A DNA stretch of 64,000 bases from Burkholderia puraquae (lineage in GTDB: Bacteria > Pseudomonadota > Gammaproteobacteria > Burkholderiales > Burkholderiaceae), in the NCBI RefSeq assembly GCF_002099195.1, contig NZ_NBYX01000015.1, forward strand, positions 62,001 through 126,000. Direction: 5' to 3'. The notes below the pieces were generated by a model, which did no database searches, was not told the origin of the DNA, and saw only the letters and a list, made by a program, of their open reading frames with translations. This document shows positions 35,581 through 44,194 of the stretch, piece after piece; the first letter of the stretch is position 1, and each line of letters starts with the position of its first letter. A program made the position numbers and the translations under genes.

Positions 35581-36264
35581 TCAGTATGTGGTGGGGGCGT
35601 CGAGCAGCGCGACGACGGTGACGCCGTCGACCTGCGCGAGCTGGATGCTGGATTGCCGGATCGAGCCCGGCTTGCCGTTCAGGTAGACCTGGCTTTTCAG
35701 CGTGTACGTGCCTTGCGGCGCACCCGACGGCAGTTTCAGCGTGAAGCTGTTGTCGAATTCGCCGCTGCCCGGCGTCGCGTTGACGATCTTCTCGCCGCGC
35801 TTGAACTGCTCGCCCGACGGCGCGTAAACGGTCACGACTTCCTTGACTTCCTGGACGGGCTCGTTCGTGCCGGACACCGCGCGAATCTGCGAGGCCAGCC
35901 TGATCGGCTCGCCGGTCTTGACGGCCGAGCGCGGCGTCACGACGGTACTGTACGCATCGATCTTCGCGTAGGGCGGCAGGTTGTTGCGGTTGTTCGCGCG
36001 GTAGTCGCGATCGACTTCGGCCGCCGTCTTCGTCTGCCGCGTCGCCACTTCGATCACGGCGCATGCGGCGAGCCCGGCAACCGCGCCGCCGATTGCGCCC
36101 TTGGTGCCGCCGATCAGCGCGCCGACCAGCGCGCCGCCGGCGCCGAGCGCCGTACAGCGCAGCACGGATTCGGACGAGATCCCGCCGCTTCCATTCTGGG
36201 TAGCGCAGCCGCTGGCGAGCAAGGTGGCCGCGCAGGCCGCGGCGAGGGTTTTCTGGATTGTCAT
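35581..36264 (-). CDS. Lipoprotein with glycine zipper
   Basis: The 227-residue protein has a lipoprotein signal ending LLASGC, lipid anchor Cys20, then a glycine-zipper membrane segment (ALGAGGALVGALIGGTKGAI) at about 39-58. The C-terminal half from about residue 90 is a beta-rich domain with YAPSGEQFKRGEKIV and TYTLKSQVYLNG, resembling an Ig-like stalk. I prefer the ATG at 36264 (MTIQKT) because the signal peptide begins there. It lies 19 bp downstream of the zinc-ribbon gene. Probably anchored in the outer membrane; function unknown. Confidence 0.78.
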   Translation of the reverse strand: MTIQKTLAAACAATLLASGCATQNGSGGISSESVLRCTALGAGGALVGALIGGTKGAIGGAVAGLAACAVIEVATRQTKTAAEVDRDYRANNRNNLPPYAKIDAYSTVVTPRSAVKTGEPIRLASQIRAVSGTNEPVQEVKEVVTVYAPSGEQFKRGEKIVNATPGSGEFDNSFTLKLPSGAPQGTYTLKSQVYLNGKPGSIRQSSIQLAQVDGVTVVALLDAPTTY

Positions 36265-36283
36265 GTCGGTCTTCTCCGGCGCT

Positions 36284-37690
36284 TCATTCAAGTGTGCTGT
36301 TGTTGCGCAGTGCATCCATCTGCCGCGCCTTCGCCTTGTCGATGAGCGTCTTCGCCGGGCGGTTGCCGGGCTCGATCGCCAGGACGCTTTCCGCTGTCGC
36401 GATGGCCTTGTCGTACTGGCCGCGCGACAGGTCGCCCTGCGCGCGTTTCAGCAGGCCGTCGACCGCGGGCGCGGCTGAGTTGGCCGCCATGGGCGGGCGG
36501 ACGGGCGGTATCGGATGCGGTTTGCTGCGCGGTGCCTCCGCAACGGCGGCAGGTGCGGTTGGCGCGGGCGTGTCGTCCTGCAGTTTCGCGAAGGGCGACG
36601 GCTGCTGCGCGCTTGCAGATGCCGGCGGCGCGTTCGACGTTGGCGGTGTCGCGGGCACCGAAGTCGTCGCGACATTCGTCACGACTGCCGGGCCCGAGGC
36701 GGGTGAGGTCATGGCTGCGGCGGCGGTGGCCGTATCGATCGGCGCGGACGCCGGTGCGTCGGCCGGCGTCGTTGCAACGACCGCGCTGGCGGTGACGGAA
36801 CCGGGTCCCGCGATGTCCGATGCGGCGCTGGCCGTGGCGGCCGGAACCGTGGATGCGGCGACCGGTTCGGGCGTCGCAGGTGCGCTCGCCAGGCGGCCGT
36901 GCCACCAGAATGCGCCGCCCGCGCAGGCGACGATGACTGCGACGCCGGCTGCAATGATCTTGAGTTTTGCCGGCGTATCGTCGTTCGTCGTGGCGGGCTG
37001 CGGTATCGGCGGGGGCACCGCGCCGGATTCCGGACGCATGGATGCTGCCGAAGCCGACGGGGTATCGGCATCCGGTGCGTCGTGAGGCTCGGCAGCCGCA
37101 TCGACGGCGTTCGTTTCGTCGTTGGCAAGCGCCCCTTCGGTGTGTGCCGATGCGCCCGCACGCACGGACCGCACATCCGTGACGATGGGCCGGACATGCG
37201 ACGCAGCGACTGCATCGCCGCGATGGTCTGCTGCCGCCATGTGCGCGGCGGTTGCTGCCTCATCTTGCGATTGCAGCGGCGCGCTCGCGCGACCCGATAC
37301 CGTATCGGCAATGCCCGCGACGTGCGAGATGTCTTCCAGCGGGGTGTTCGCTGCCGGTGATTCGACGTCGATGTCCGTCCGCCGACCTTGTGCGTCGGCG
37401 GTGTCGCGCGCAGGCTCGTGAGCCGATTCCGCGGCAACGCATGCGGGTTGCTGTGCCGACTCGTCTGGCGGCGCAGGCACCTCGACCTCGATCGCGCCGG
37501 CGTGATTTGCCGATGCGACGGGCGTCCCGCACTTGTTGCAGAAACGCTGGCTCGGCGTCAGGGCGGCGTGGCAGCGCCGGCACGGCGTGCCGGCCGCTTC
37601 GGTCCGGATGGCCGCAACCGGTGTTCCGCATTGCTTGCAGAACTTGAGCCCGCCGGGCAGATCGGTTCCGCAGTGGGTGCACGCAGTCAT
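36284..37690 (-). CDS. Double zinc-ribbon protein with one membrane segment and TPR-like tail
   Basis: The 468-residue protein begins with two zinc ribbons: Cys4, Cys7, Cys18, Cys21 and Cys37, Cys40, Cys51, Cys54 (CTHCGTDLPGG, FCKQCGTP, PCRRCHA, FCNKCGTP). A disordered acidic and Ala/Pro-rich region reaches residue 240, then one membrane helix (IIAAGVAVIVACAGGAFWW, about 244-262), an Ala/Thr/Pro-rich outer region, and a TPR-like tail (LSRGQYDKAIATAESVLA). The layout implies a cytoplasmic zinc-ribbon head and a periplasmic TPR end. It leads the operon; a purine-rich AGAGGA lies about 11 bases upstream of the ATG. Unknown function. Confidence 0.78.
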   Translation of the reverse strand: MTACTHCGTDLPGGLKFCKQCGTPVAAIRTEAAGTPCRRCHAALTPSQRFCNKCGTPVASANHAGAIEVEVPAPPDESAQQPACVAAESAHEPARDTADAQGRRTDIDVESPAANTPLEDISHVAGIADTVSGRASAPLQSQDEAATAAHMAAADHRGDAVAASHVRPIVTDVRSVRAGASAHTEGALANDETNAVDAAAEPHDAPDADTPSASAASMRPESGAVPPPIPQPATTNDDTPAKLKIIAAGVAVIVACAGGAFWWHGRLASAPATPEPVAASTVPAATASAASDIAGPGSVTASAVVATTPADAPASAPIDTATAAAAMTSPASGPAVVTNVATTSVPATPPTSNAPPASASAQQPSPFAKLQDDTPAPTAPAAVAEAPRSKPHPIPPVRPPMAANSAAPAVDGLLKRAQGDLSRGQYDKAIATAESVLAIEPGNRPAKTLIDKAKARQMDALRNNSTLE

Positions 37691-38825
37691 AATTAAGTAA
37701 TCCTCTTCTTTTGATCGATCGACGCGACGGCGCCGTGCGAGCATGCGCACGTTGGTCGGAATCACGGGATGGCGGCGTACCGGCCGCGCGCTACGAAGGC
37801 GAGCGACGCGGAACGGATCGCTCAGCGCGGGATATCAGTCGGAATTGAGGCGGCCGCGCGGGAAGTGCCGGCGTAGAGAAGAAGCGATCCGGCCGACGTG
37901 ATCGGCACGTACGGCCCAACGGATCCGGATGCCCCGGTATTGAATGGCGAGTTCAAGCTTTCCCCGTTTCAGTCGCCGGATTGAGTCCGGCTGACTGTTT
38001 TCATTATTTGGATTGATAATACAAATGGTCTTCTGCAGCGGATATTACACTGAAATTACGAGGTTTTGCCATCCGCGAATCGCGTGACGGCGCGTGTCGT
38101 CGCGTGCAAACCTGACCGGATGCGCCGCGCGCACGGTCATCAGCCTGATGCCGTATTCATCGCCGGATCACACGGTTGCCCTGCTTGCCGTGATGCACAT
38201 AGGTCGCGTTAACACGCGCTCTCACCCGATTGCGGCGGGCGGCATGCCACGCGCGCGCTCCAATCCCTTGAAGTTTCGACGCTTGCTCGAGCAACTGCAG
38301 TTGCCATCCCGTGATGGGATTCACATGTCGATCGAACGGCTGCACTGGCCGGGCAAATGTCCGCCCGCCTTTCAAGGCAGGTAGCGTCACCTTCGCTCGG
38401 GTCGCCGCCGAAACGATCCGTCGGATTCTCGTTGCCAGCGCAGGCCCGAGCGATCCGACAGTCCGGCTGTCGCAACCTGCCGCGCCCATCGCCCATCGCC
38501 CAACGAGGCACCGGCAGCCCGTGGAACTACCAAGTTGCCGTAAAAAATGGTTTATGGTCAAATGACCATGTCAAATGATCTGCATGTTTGTTTCATCCCC
38601 AATTGGAAGTCACCGCTCGAGCGCGGACTTTCCCGGAGTGGGCAACATTTTGCGAAGGCTTCCGGGTGGCGCGGCAATTGGCGTACACCGGCCACTTGAA
38701 GTCAGGCGAAATCTTGGGAGATGGAGCAGGCGTACGCGTATTGCCGCCTGGGCAGTTTTCGCCTGCCGGCTGAACGCGCTTCGGTTGAAAAACAAGAATT
38801 TCTGGAGACGGTGCTCGTGGATGAA
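37691..38825. other. Long intergenic region between the zinc-ribbon operon and the ketone cluster
   Basis: About 1.1 kb with no convincing gene. The part near 37990-38060 is AT-rich and probably carries the promoter of the leftward zinc-ribbon operon. Overlapping frames at 38094-38561 on both strands match no family that I recognise. The 3' part holds the composite operator at 38554-38580 and the promoter of the rightward catabolic operon. Confidence 0.5.
38554..38580 (+). promoter_or_regulatory. Composite TetR-type operator A, before the first catabolic operon
   Basis: ATGGTCA-AA-TGACCAT is a perfect palindrome with 7-bp arms at 38554-38569. It is followed at a 13-bp step by a second, weaker copy (GTCAAATGATC). 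The same core and spacing recur at 46215, 59913, 60255 and 62762. It lies about 250 bp upstream of the aldehyde dehydrogenase gene. Confidence 0.7.
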
Positions 38826-40319
38826 ATGCACAGCAGGATGAACCAAGCGATTGACCCCTCGGCGCTACGCGCCCGGCTGCGAGACGGCGCCTTGCTGGAG
38901 ACGCGCGCGTGGCTTGCGTCGGGATGGGAGGCGGGCACGGATGGCCGTTCGTTTCCCGTAACGAATCCGGCCACGGGTGAAATCCTGGCCCGCGTGGCCA
39001 GCCTCGGCGCGGCAGAGGTGGAGCAAGCCATTGCATCGTCGGCGCTTGCACAACGAGGCTGGCAGAAACGAACCAGCCACGAGCGCGCGAAGATCTTGCG
39101 CGCGTGGTTCGACTTGATCATTGCGAATGCGGACGATCTCGCATTCATCATGACGTCGGAGCAGGGCAAGCCGCTGGCAGAGGCCCGCGGCGAAATCATG
39201 TATGCCGCATCTTTCGTGGAGTGGTTCGCCGAAGAAGCGAAGCGTGTCTACGGCGACGTCATTCCTCACCCGCAAGGCGACAAGCGCATCCTTGTCATTC
39301 GTCAGCCGATCGGCGTGTGTGCCGCGATCACGCCGTGGAATTTTCCTGCCGCGATGATCACGCGCAAGGTCGCGCCAGCACTGGCTGCGGGCTGTTCCAT
39401 CATCGTGCGCCCGGCAGACCTGACGCCGCTGACGGCGCTTGCGCTTGCCGTGCTGGCCGAGCGAGCCGGAATTCCGGCGGGTGTGCTTCAAGTAGTGTGC
39501 GGCCCGTCGCGCGAGATTGGCGCGGCCCTTACGGCCAGCCCGATTGTGCGCAAGCTTTCGTTTACCGGTTCGACCGAAGTCGGCCGCGTACTCATGAGCC
39601 AGTCGTCCGGAACGATCAAGCGGCTTTCTCTCGAGCTCGGCGGCAACGCCCCTTTCATCGTGTTCGACGATGCGGATCTCGACGCAGCGATCGAAGGCGC
39701 GATGGCGTCGAAGTACCGGAATAGCGGCCAGACCTGTGTTTGTGCCAATCGCTTTCTTGTCCAGGCAGGCATTTACGACCGCTTCGTCGACGCACTCGCG
39801 CGGCGAGTCCAGGCGCTCGAGGTGGGCAACGGACTGGAGCCCGGGGTGCAGCAGGGGCCGCTGATCCAGAAGTCCGCCTGTGACCACCTGAATCAGCTGA
39901 TTGACGATGCAGTAGGCAAGGGCGCACGAATCGTCACCGGCGGGAAAGGCCATCACCTAGGGGGCACGTTTTTCGAACCGACCGTGATTGCCGATGCGAC
40001 GCCGGCCATGCGTCTCGCGCGCGAGGAACTCTTCGGGCCCGTCGGCCCGGTGTTCCGCTTCGACGATGAGGCAGAGGCGATCGCGATGGCCAACGACACC
40101 GAGTACGGACTGGCCGCCTATCTCTATACACGCGACCACGGCCGCATCTGGCGTGTCGGCGAGGCACTCGAGTACGGCATGGTCGGCCTGAATACCGGCG
40201 TGATTTCCAACGAGGTCGCCCCGTTCGGCGGGGTAAAGCAATCGGGCCTTGGCCGTGAGGGTTCTCGTTATGGGATCGAGGAATACCTGGAAATCAAGTA
40301 CATGTGTACCCAGGTCTAA
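38826..40319 (+). CDS. Succinate-semialdehyde-dehydrogenase-like aldehyde dehydrogenase
   Basis: The enzyme is 497 residues from the ATG at 38826 (MHSRMNQAID); GTG at 38817 and ATG at 38841 are alternatives. Signatures are AAITPWNFP, the base Glu in LELGGNAPF (Glu270) and the nucleophile Cys in GQTCVCANRF (Cys304). It is a paralogue of the SSADH at 4075 and shares the GREGSRYG ending. As first gene of a five-gene operon with an alcohol dehydrogenase, monooxygenase, esterase and acyl-CoA ligase, it probably oxidises a semialdehyde or omega-oxo acid made from the ring-opened or cleaved product. Confidence 0.85.
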   Translation: MHSRMNQAIDPSALRARLRDGALLETRAWLASGWEAGTDGRSFPVTNPATGEILARVASLGAAEVEQAIASSALAQRGWQKRTSHERAKILRAWFDLIIANADDLAFIMTSEQGKPLAEARGEIMYAASFVEWFAEEAKRVYGDVIPHPQGDKRILVIRQPIGVCAAITPWNFPAAMITRKVAPALAAGCSIIVRPADLTPLTALALAVLAERAGIPAGVLQVVCGPSREIGAALTASPIVRKLSFTGSTEVGRVLMSQSSGTIKRLSLELGGNAPFIVFDDADLDAAIEGAMASKYRNSGQTCVCANRFLVQAGIYDRFVDALARRVQALEVGNGLEPGVQQGPLIQKSACDHLNQLIDDAVGKGARIVTGGKGHHLGGTFFEPTVIADATPAMRLAREELFGPVGPVFRFDDEAEAIAMANDTEYGLAAYLYTRDHGRIWRVGEALEYGMVGLNTGVISNEVAPFGGVKQSGLGREGSRYGIEEYLEIKYMCTQV

Positions 40320-40348
40320 CTGCCAACGTCTGCATCAAGGAAACGTCA

Positions 40349-41515
40349 ATGGAAATGTCCCCGCAGTCGATGCTCTTCGAAACTGTTCCGTCCATTCTCC
40401 AGGAATGGGGCTGTGTGCGCCGCCTGGGTCAGGTGATGGCGGCATGGACGGATCGCCGTCATGTCCTGATTGTTACCGACGCAGGGCTGCACAAGGCCGG
40501 CATGCTGGAGCCGGCGAAAGCGTCGTTGGCGGCCGAGGGATTCCGCGTGGCGGTTTTTGACGAGGTCGTGGCCGACCCGCCGGAGATCGTGGTCTCGCGC
40601 TGCGTCGAGTTCGCGCGCAGTGCCGAGGCAGACGTCGTCATCGGCCTGGGTGGCGGCTCGTCGATGGACATCGCAAAACTGGCTGCCGTGCTCACCGTCT
40701 CGCAGCAATCGCTCGCGGACATGTACGGAATCGGCAACGTTCAGGGGGCGCGCCTGCCATTGGTGCAGATCCCTACCACGGCGGGTACCGGGTCGGAAGT
40801 CACGAACATTTCAATCGTTTCGGTTAACGAAACAAACAAGATGGGGATCGTCGCCCGTCAACTGTATGCCGACCGGGTGATCCTGGACGCCGAACTGACG
40901 GTCGGTCTGCCGCGCAGCCATACCGCGGCAACAGGCATCGACGCGATGGTCCACGCGATCGAGGCCTATACCAGCAAGCACAAGAAGAACGCCATCTCCG
41001 ATGCCCTCGCTCGTGAGGCGCTGCGATTGCTGGTGAGCAACCTGATCCCGGCTTGCGAAAATGGCGAGGACCGGCGTGCACGAGAGGCAATGCTGCTGGG
41101 CGCCACGCTGGCGGGACAAGCCTTCGCCAATGCCCCGGTGGCTGCGGTCCATGCGCTGGCGTATCCGTTGGGTGGCCATTTCCATATCCCGCACGGCTTG
41201 TCCAACGCGTTGATGCTTGCACCCGTGCTGCGTTTCAACGCAGTGGCGGCCGCTGCGCAATATTCGGAACTGGCAGACGTCGTAGGCGCGGGTGGAAAAG
41301 GCGATGCCACCGAGCGTACGGCGGTGTTCATCGAATTCATGGACAACCTGATGGACCGGTCCGGCGCACCGCGTCGTCTCCGCGACGTTGGGGTCACGCA
41401 TTCGAGCCTGCCCACCCTGGCAGCAGATGCGATGAAGCAGCAACGCTTGCTGTTGAACAATCCCGTCGTCGTCACGGCTTCAGACGCATTGCGCCTGTAT
41501 GAACAGGCCTTTTGA
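40349..41515 (+). CDS. Iron-containing alcohol dehydrogenase
   Basis: The 388-residue family III alcohol dehydrogenase has the NAD loop GLGGGSSMDIAK (99-110), GTGSEVTNIS (147-156) and the metal ligands Asp198, His202, His268 and His282 (in IDAMVHAIEAY, AAVHALAYPLGG, IPHGLSN). AAGGAAA lies six bases before the ATG. It would oxidise a primary or secondary alcohol released by ester hydrolysis to an aldehyde or ketone. It is 29 bp downstream of the aldehyde dehydrogenase, a pairing seen in cyclohexanol-type pathways. Confidence 0.9.
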   Translation: MEMSPQSMLFETVPSILQEWGCVRRLGQVMAAWTDRRHVLIVTDAGLHKAGMLEPAKASLAAEGFRVAVFDEVVADPPEIVVSRCVEFARSAEADVVIGLGGGSSMDIAKLAAVLTVSQQSLADMYGIGNVQGARLPLVQIPTTAGTGSEVTNISIVSVNETNKMGIVARQLYADRVILDAELTVGLPRSHTAATGIDAMVHAIEAYTSKHKKNAISDALAREALRLLVSNLIPACENGEDRRAREAMLLGATLAGQAFANAPVAAVHALAYPLGGHFHIPHGLSNALMLAPVLRFNAVAAAAQYSELADVVGAGGKGDATERTAVFIEFMDNLMDRSGAPRRLRDVGVTHSSLPTLAADAMKQQRLLLNNPVVVTASDALRLYEQAF

Positions 41516-41567
41516 ACCGAGGCAGGCAAATCCGTAGTCGCAGTCACGTAAATATAGAGAGTGCACC

Positions 41568-43031
41568 GTGAACAATGTAGAAAGGATTGAGCACCACGAG
41601 GTCGTCATTCTGGGTGCAGGCTTCGGAGGCCTCGGAATGGCTGCCCGCATGAAAATCGCGGGCATCGACGACTTTGTCGTGCTGGAGAAGCGCCCCGATC
41701 TCGGTGGCGTCTGGCTGGACAATTCGTATCCCGGTGCAGCATGCGATACCGAATCGCACCTGTATTGCTACAGCTTCCACCCGCATTTGCGCGTCAGCGC
41801 CATGTATGCCGGCAGGAATGAACTGCTCAATTATCTGAAGTCGCTTGCCACGCGGTTCGCGCTGACAGAACACCTGCGGTTCAACTGCGAGATCCGCAGT
41901 GCCGAGTGGGACGCAGGTGCAAGCCTCTGGCGGTTCGAGCTCAACGACGGTTCGCGGTTGACCGCTCGCTTCTTCGTGCCGGCGTGGGGCCAACTGAACC
42001 GCCCGATGATTCCGCCGGTGCGCGGCCTGACGAGTTTCAAGGGAGACTATTTCCACTCGGCAGCGTGGCGTCATGATGTGGACCTGGGCGGCAAGCGTGT
42101 GGCAAGCATCGGAAACGCGGCAAGCGCCGTGCAGTATGTGCCGGCCATCGCGCCGAAGGTCGCGCACCTTACGGTGTTCCAGCGAAGCGCAAACTGGATC
42201 ATGCCGCGCAATCAGATCGTCTTCCCGATCGAGCAGCTCGATGCGTACGAGCGTGAGCCTCATCTTTTCGAAGAAAGCCGGAAATCGCTGCACGCTTTCC
42301 GTGAAGCGGGGTTCGAGCGTACACGGATGGGTTCCAATGCGCAGACGGAGGGCAAGAGCCTGGCGTTGGCGCATCTGCATCGCCAGGTGTCCGATCCGGT
42401 GCTCCGCGAGCAACTGACGCCGGACTATGAATACGCGTGCAAGCGGATCCTGCGATCCGACGACTACTATCCGGCGCTCATGCGCGACAACGTCGCGCTG
42501 GAAACGGCGGGCGTAGAGGCGTTCGTCGAGGACGGTATCGTGACCCGGGACGGCCGTGTTCTTCCGTTCGACGTGATCGTATTCGGAACGGGATTCGAGA
42601 GTCAGGCATTCCAGGGCAGCCTGCAGGTTCGCGGGACGGACGGCACGTTGGCACAGGCATGGGCAGACGGCCCGGAAGCCTACCTGGGCATGACCGTGCC
42701 GGGCTTTCCGAACATGTTCATGTTGTATGGGCCGAACACGAACCTGAACCACAACTCCATCGTTTCGATGCTCGAGATCCAGCAGAACTACATCATCGAC
42801 GCGATCGGTGGCATGGCTGCGGCTGGCGTGAAGGCGGTGGACGTCGACAGGGCCGTGTTTGACGAATACAACGGCAAGCTGCAGTCGGCGATGGCCGGTT
42901 CGGCGTTTTCGGCGGGCTGTTCGAGTTGGTACAAGAACGCGCAAGGCAAGGTGATCAACAACTGGCCCGGCACGGTGGACGAATACCGCGCGGCGACGCA
43001 ATGGGATCAAAGCGTGTTCGCCGCGATCTGA
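41568..43031 (+). CDS. Flavin monooxygenase, Baeyer-Villiger type (I)
   Basis: The 487-residue enzyme has the first Rossmann motif LGAGFGG (15-21), the type I Baeyer-Villiger fingerprint FKGDYFHSAAW (157-167, pattern FxGxxxHxxxW) and a second nucleotide motif IGNAASA. It would insert one oxygen next to a carbonyl, using FAD and NADPH, to make an ester or lactone. The start is GTG with GAGAG upstream. It is followed after six bases by an esterase gene, the usual partner that opens the ester. It is only distantly related to the second monooxygenase at 46293. Confidence 0.88.
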   Translation: MNNVERIEHHEVVILGAGFGGLGMAARMKIAGIDDFVVLEKRPDLGGVWLDNSYPGAACDTESHLYCYSFHPHLRVSAMYAGRNELLNYLKSLATRFALTEHLRFNCEIRSAEWDAGASLWRFELNDGSRLTARFFVPAWGQLNRPMIPPVRGLTSFKGDYFHSAAWRHDVDLGGKRVASIGNAASAVQYVPAIAPKVAHLTVFQRSANWIMPRNQIVFPIEQLDAYEREPHLFEESRKSLHAFREAGFERTRMGSNAQTEGKSLALAHLHRQVSDPVLREQLTPDYEYACKRILRSDDYYPALMRDNVALETAGVEAFVEDGIVTRDGRVLPFDVIVFGTGFESQAFQGSLQVRGTDGTLAQAWADGPEAYLGMTVPGFPNMFMLYGPNTNLNHNSIVSMLEIQQNYIIDAIGGMAAAGVKAVDVDRAVFDEYNGKLQSAMAGSAFSAGCSSWYKNAQGKVINNWPGTVDEYRAATQWDQSVFAAI

Positions 43032-43037
43032 GCGGGG

Positions 43038-44027
43038 ATGCACATGACCTCAGTGCATTGGTTGCCGCTGACGGAAGTTGCCGAAGATGCCCGGGACGCC
43101 GTTCGGGCGTTCCGCGAGCTGGGCGGGCGGCACTACGGCAGCTTTTCCGTCGACCAGTCGCGCGTGAACTTCGTGCGTGCCTGTGAATTGAACGGCATCA
43201 CGGGCAACGAGGCCGTTGCCCATGACGACATAGCGGTTCCCGTAGCGGACGGCAGCATTCGGGTACGGCTCTATCGGCCGCCCGGCGGGGATCGCGTCGA
43301 GGGCAAACCACTGGTCGTCTTCATTCACGGCGGCGGATGGGTGATCGGGAGCGTGGACACGCATGACGGCATCTGCCGTCATCTCGCACGGCATGGCGGC
43401 TGTGCTGTCGCTTCGGTGGAGTACCGGCTATCGCCGGAGCACCGGTGGCCGGGCCCGCTCGAAGACTGCGAGCGGGCACTGGGCTACCTGATCGCCCACG
43501 CGCCTGCGCTCTCCATCGACGCGTCTCGCGTGATCCTGGCGGGTGACAGCGCTGGCGGCAACATGGCGACCATCATCGCCAATGCGGAATCGGCAGCGGG
43601 TTCCGCGATCATCGGGCAGATCCTGTTTTATCCGGTGACGGACCTGACGGCGTCGCTCCCGTCTTATCGGCGCATTCAAGGGGGATTTCCGCTTGTCGCC
43701 GAATCGATGCTTTGGTTCCGGGATCACTACGTGCCGGCCGGCACGCCATTCGATCTGCCACGCCTGTCCCCGCTGCTGCATGCGGAAGGCCGGCGGCAGC
43801 CGCCGATGTTCATGGCAACGGTGGGGCTGGATCCGCTATGCGACGAAGGCATTGCCTACGCGTCATGCGCGGCACGCGCCGGGAGCAAGGTCGAGCATCA
43901 CCATCTGCCCGGGCATCACCACGGCATCGTCACCGCGGCCCGCAATATCGCGGCAGCGAGATATCTGCTGGATCGTGCAGCTTCCTTTGTTCGGCGGCTT
44001 GCCGGAAAAGACGGTTTCGAGGTTTGA
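43038..44027 (+). CDS. HSL-type alpha/beta-hydrolase (esterase) I
   Basis: The 329-residue hydrolase has the oxyanion motif HGGG (97-100), the nucleophile Ser171 in GDSAGGN, and acid/base residues in GLDPLCDEG and HHHGIV. This is the hormone-sensitive-lipase family that cleaves short esters and lactones. Its start lies six bases after the monooxygenase stop (an ATG at 43044 is also possible), so the two are translationally linked. Likely job: hydrolysis of the ester made by monooxygenase I. Confidence 0.88.
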   Translation: MHMTSVHWLPLTEVAEDARDAVRAFRELGGRHYGSFSVDQSRVNFVRACELNGITGNEAVAHDDIAVPVADGSIRVRLYRPPGGDRVEGKPLVVFIHGGGWVIGSVDTHDGICRHLARHGGCAVASVEYRLSPEHRWPGPLEDCERALGYLIAHAPALSIDASRVILAGDSAGGNMATIIANAESAAGSAIIGQILFYPVTDLTASLPSYRRIQGGFPLVAESMLWFRDHYVPAGTPFDLPRLSPLLHAEGRRQPPMFMATVGLDPLCDEGIAYASCAARAGSKVEHHHLPGHHHGIVTAARNIAAARYLLDRAASFVRRLAGKDGFEV

Positions 44028-44194
44028 CGCTTTGACCTTCGAGCGGGCTGGCGCATCGACGTGTGCCGCGGCCGGCCTGCGACGAGTTCGCCGGGGATGA
44101 CGCTCGCGTGGTTCGAGGCGCCGCGGCTGGTTCACGAGCGCGATGAGGGGATGGGCGTCGCGCCACTATTCAAATGGGACAGAGGAGAGTGGGT

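Noticed and set aside
38094-38561. Overlapping frames of 96 (plus) and 134 (minus) codons in the long intergenic region
   Set aside because: Neither matches a family that I recognise, they overlap each other, and no good ribosome site was seen.
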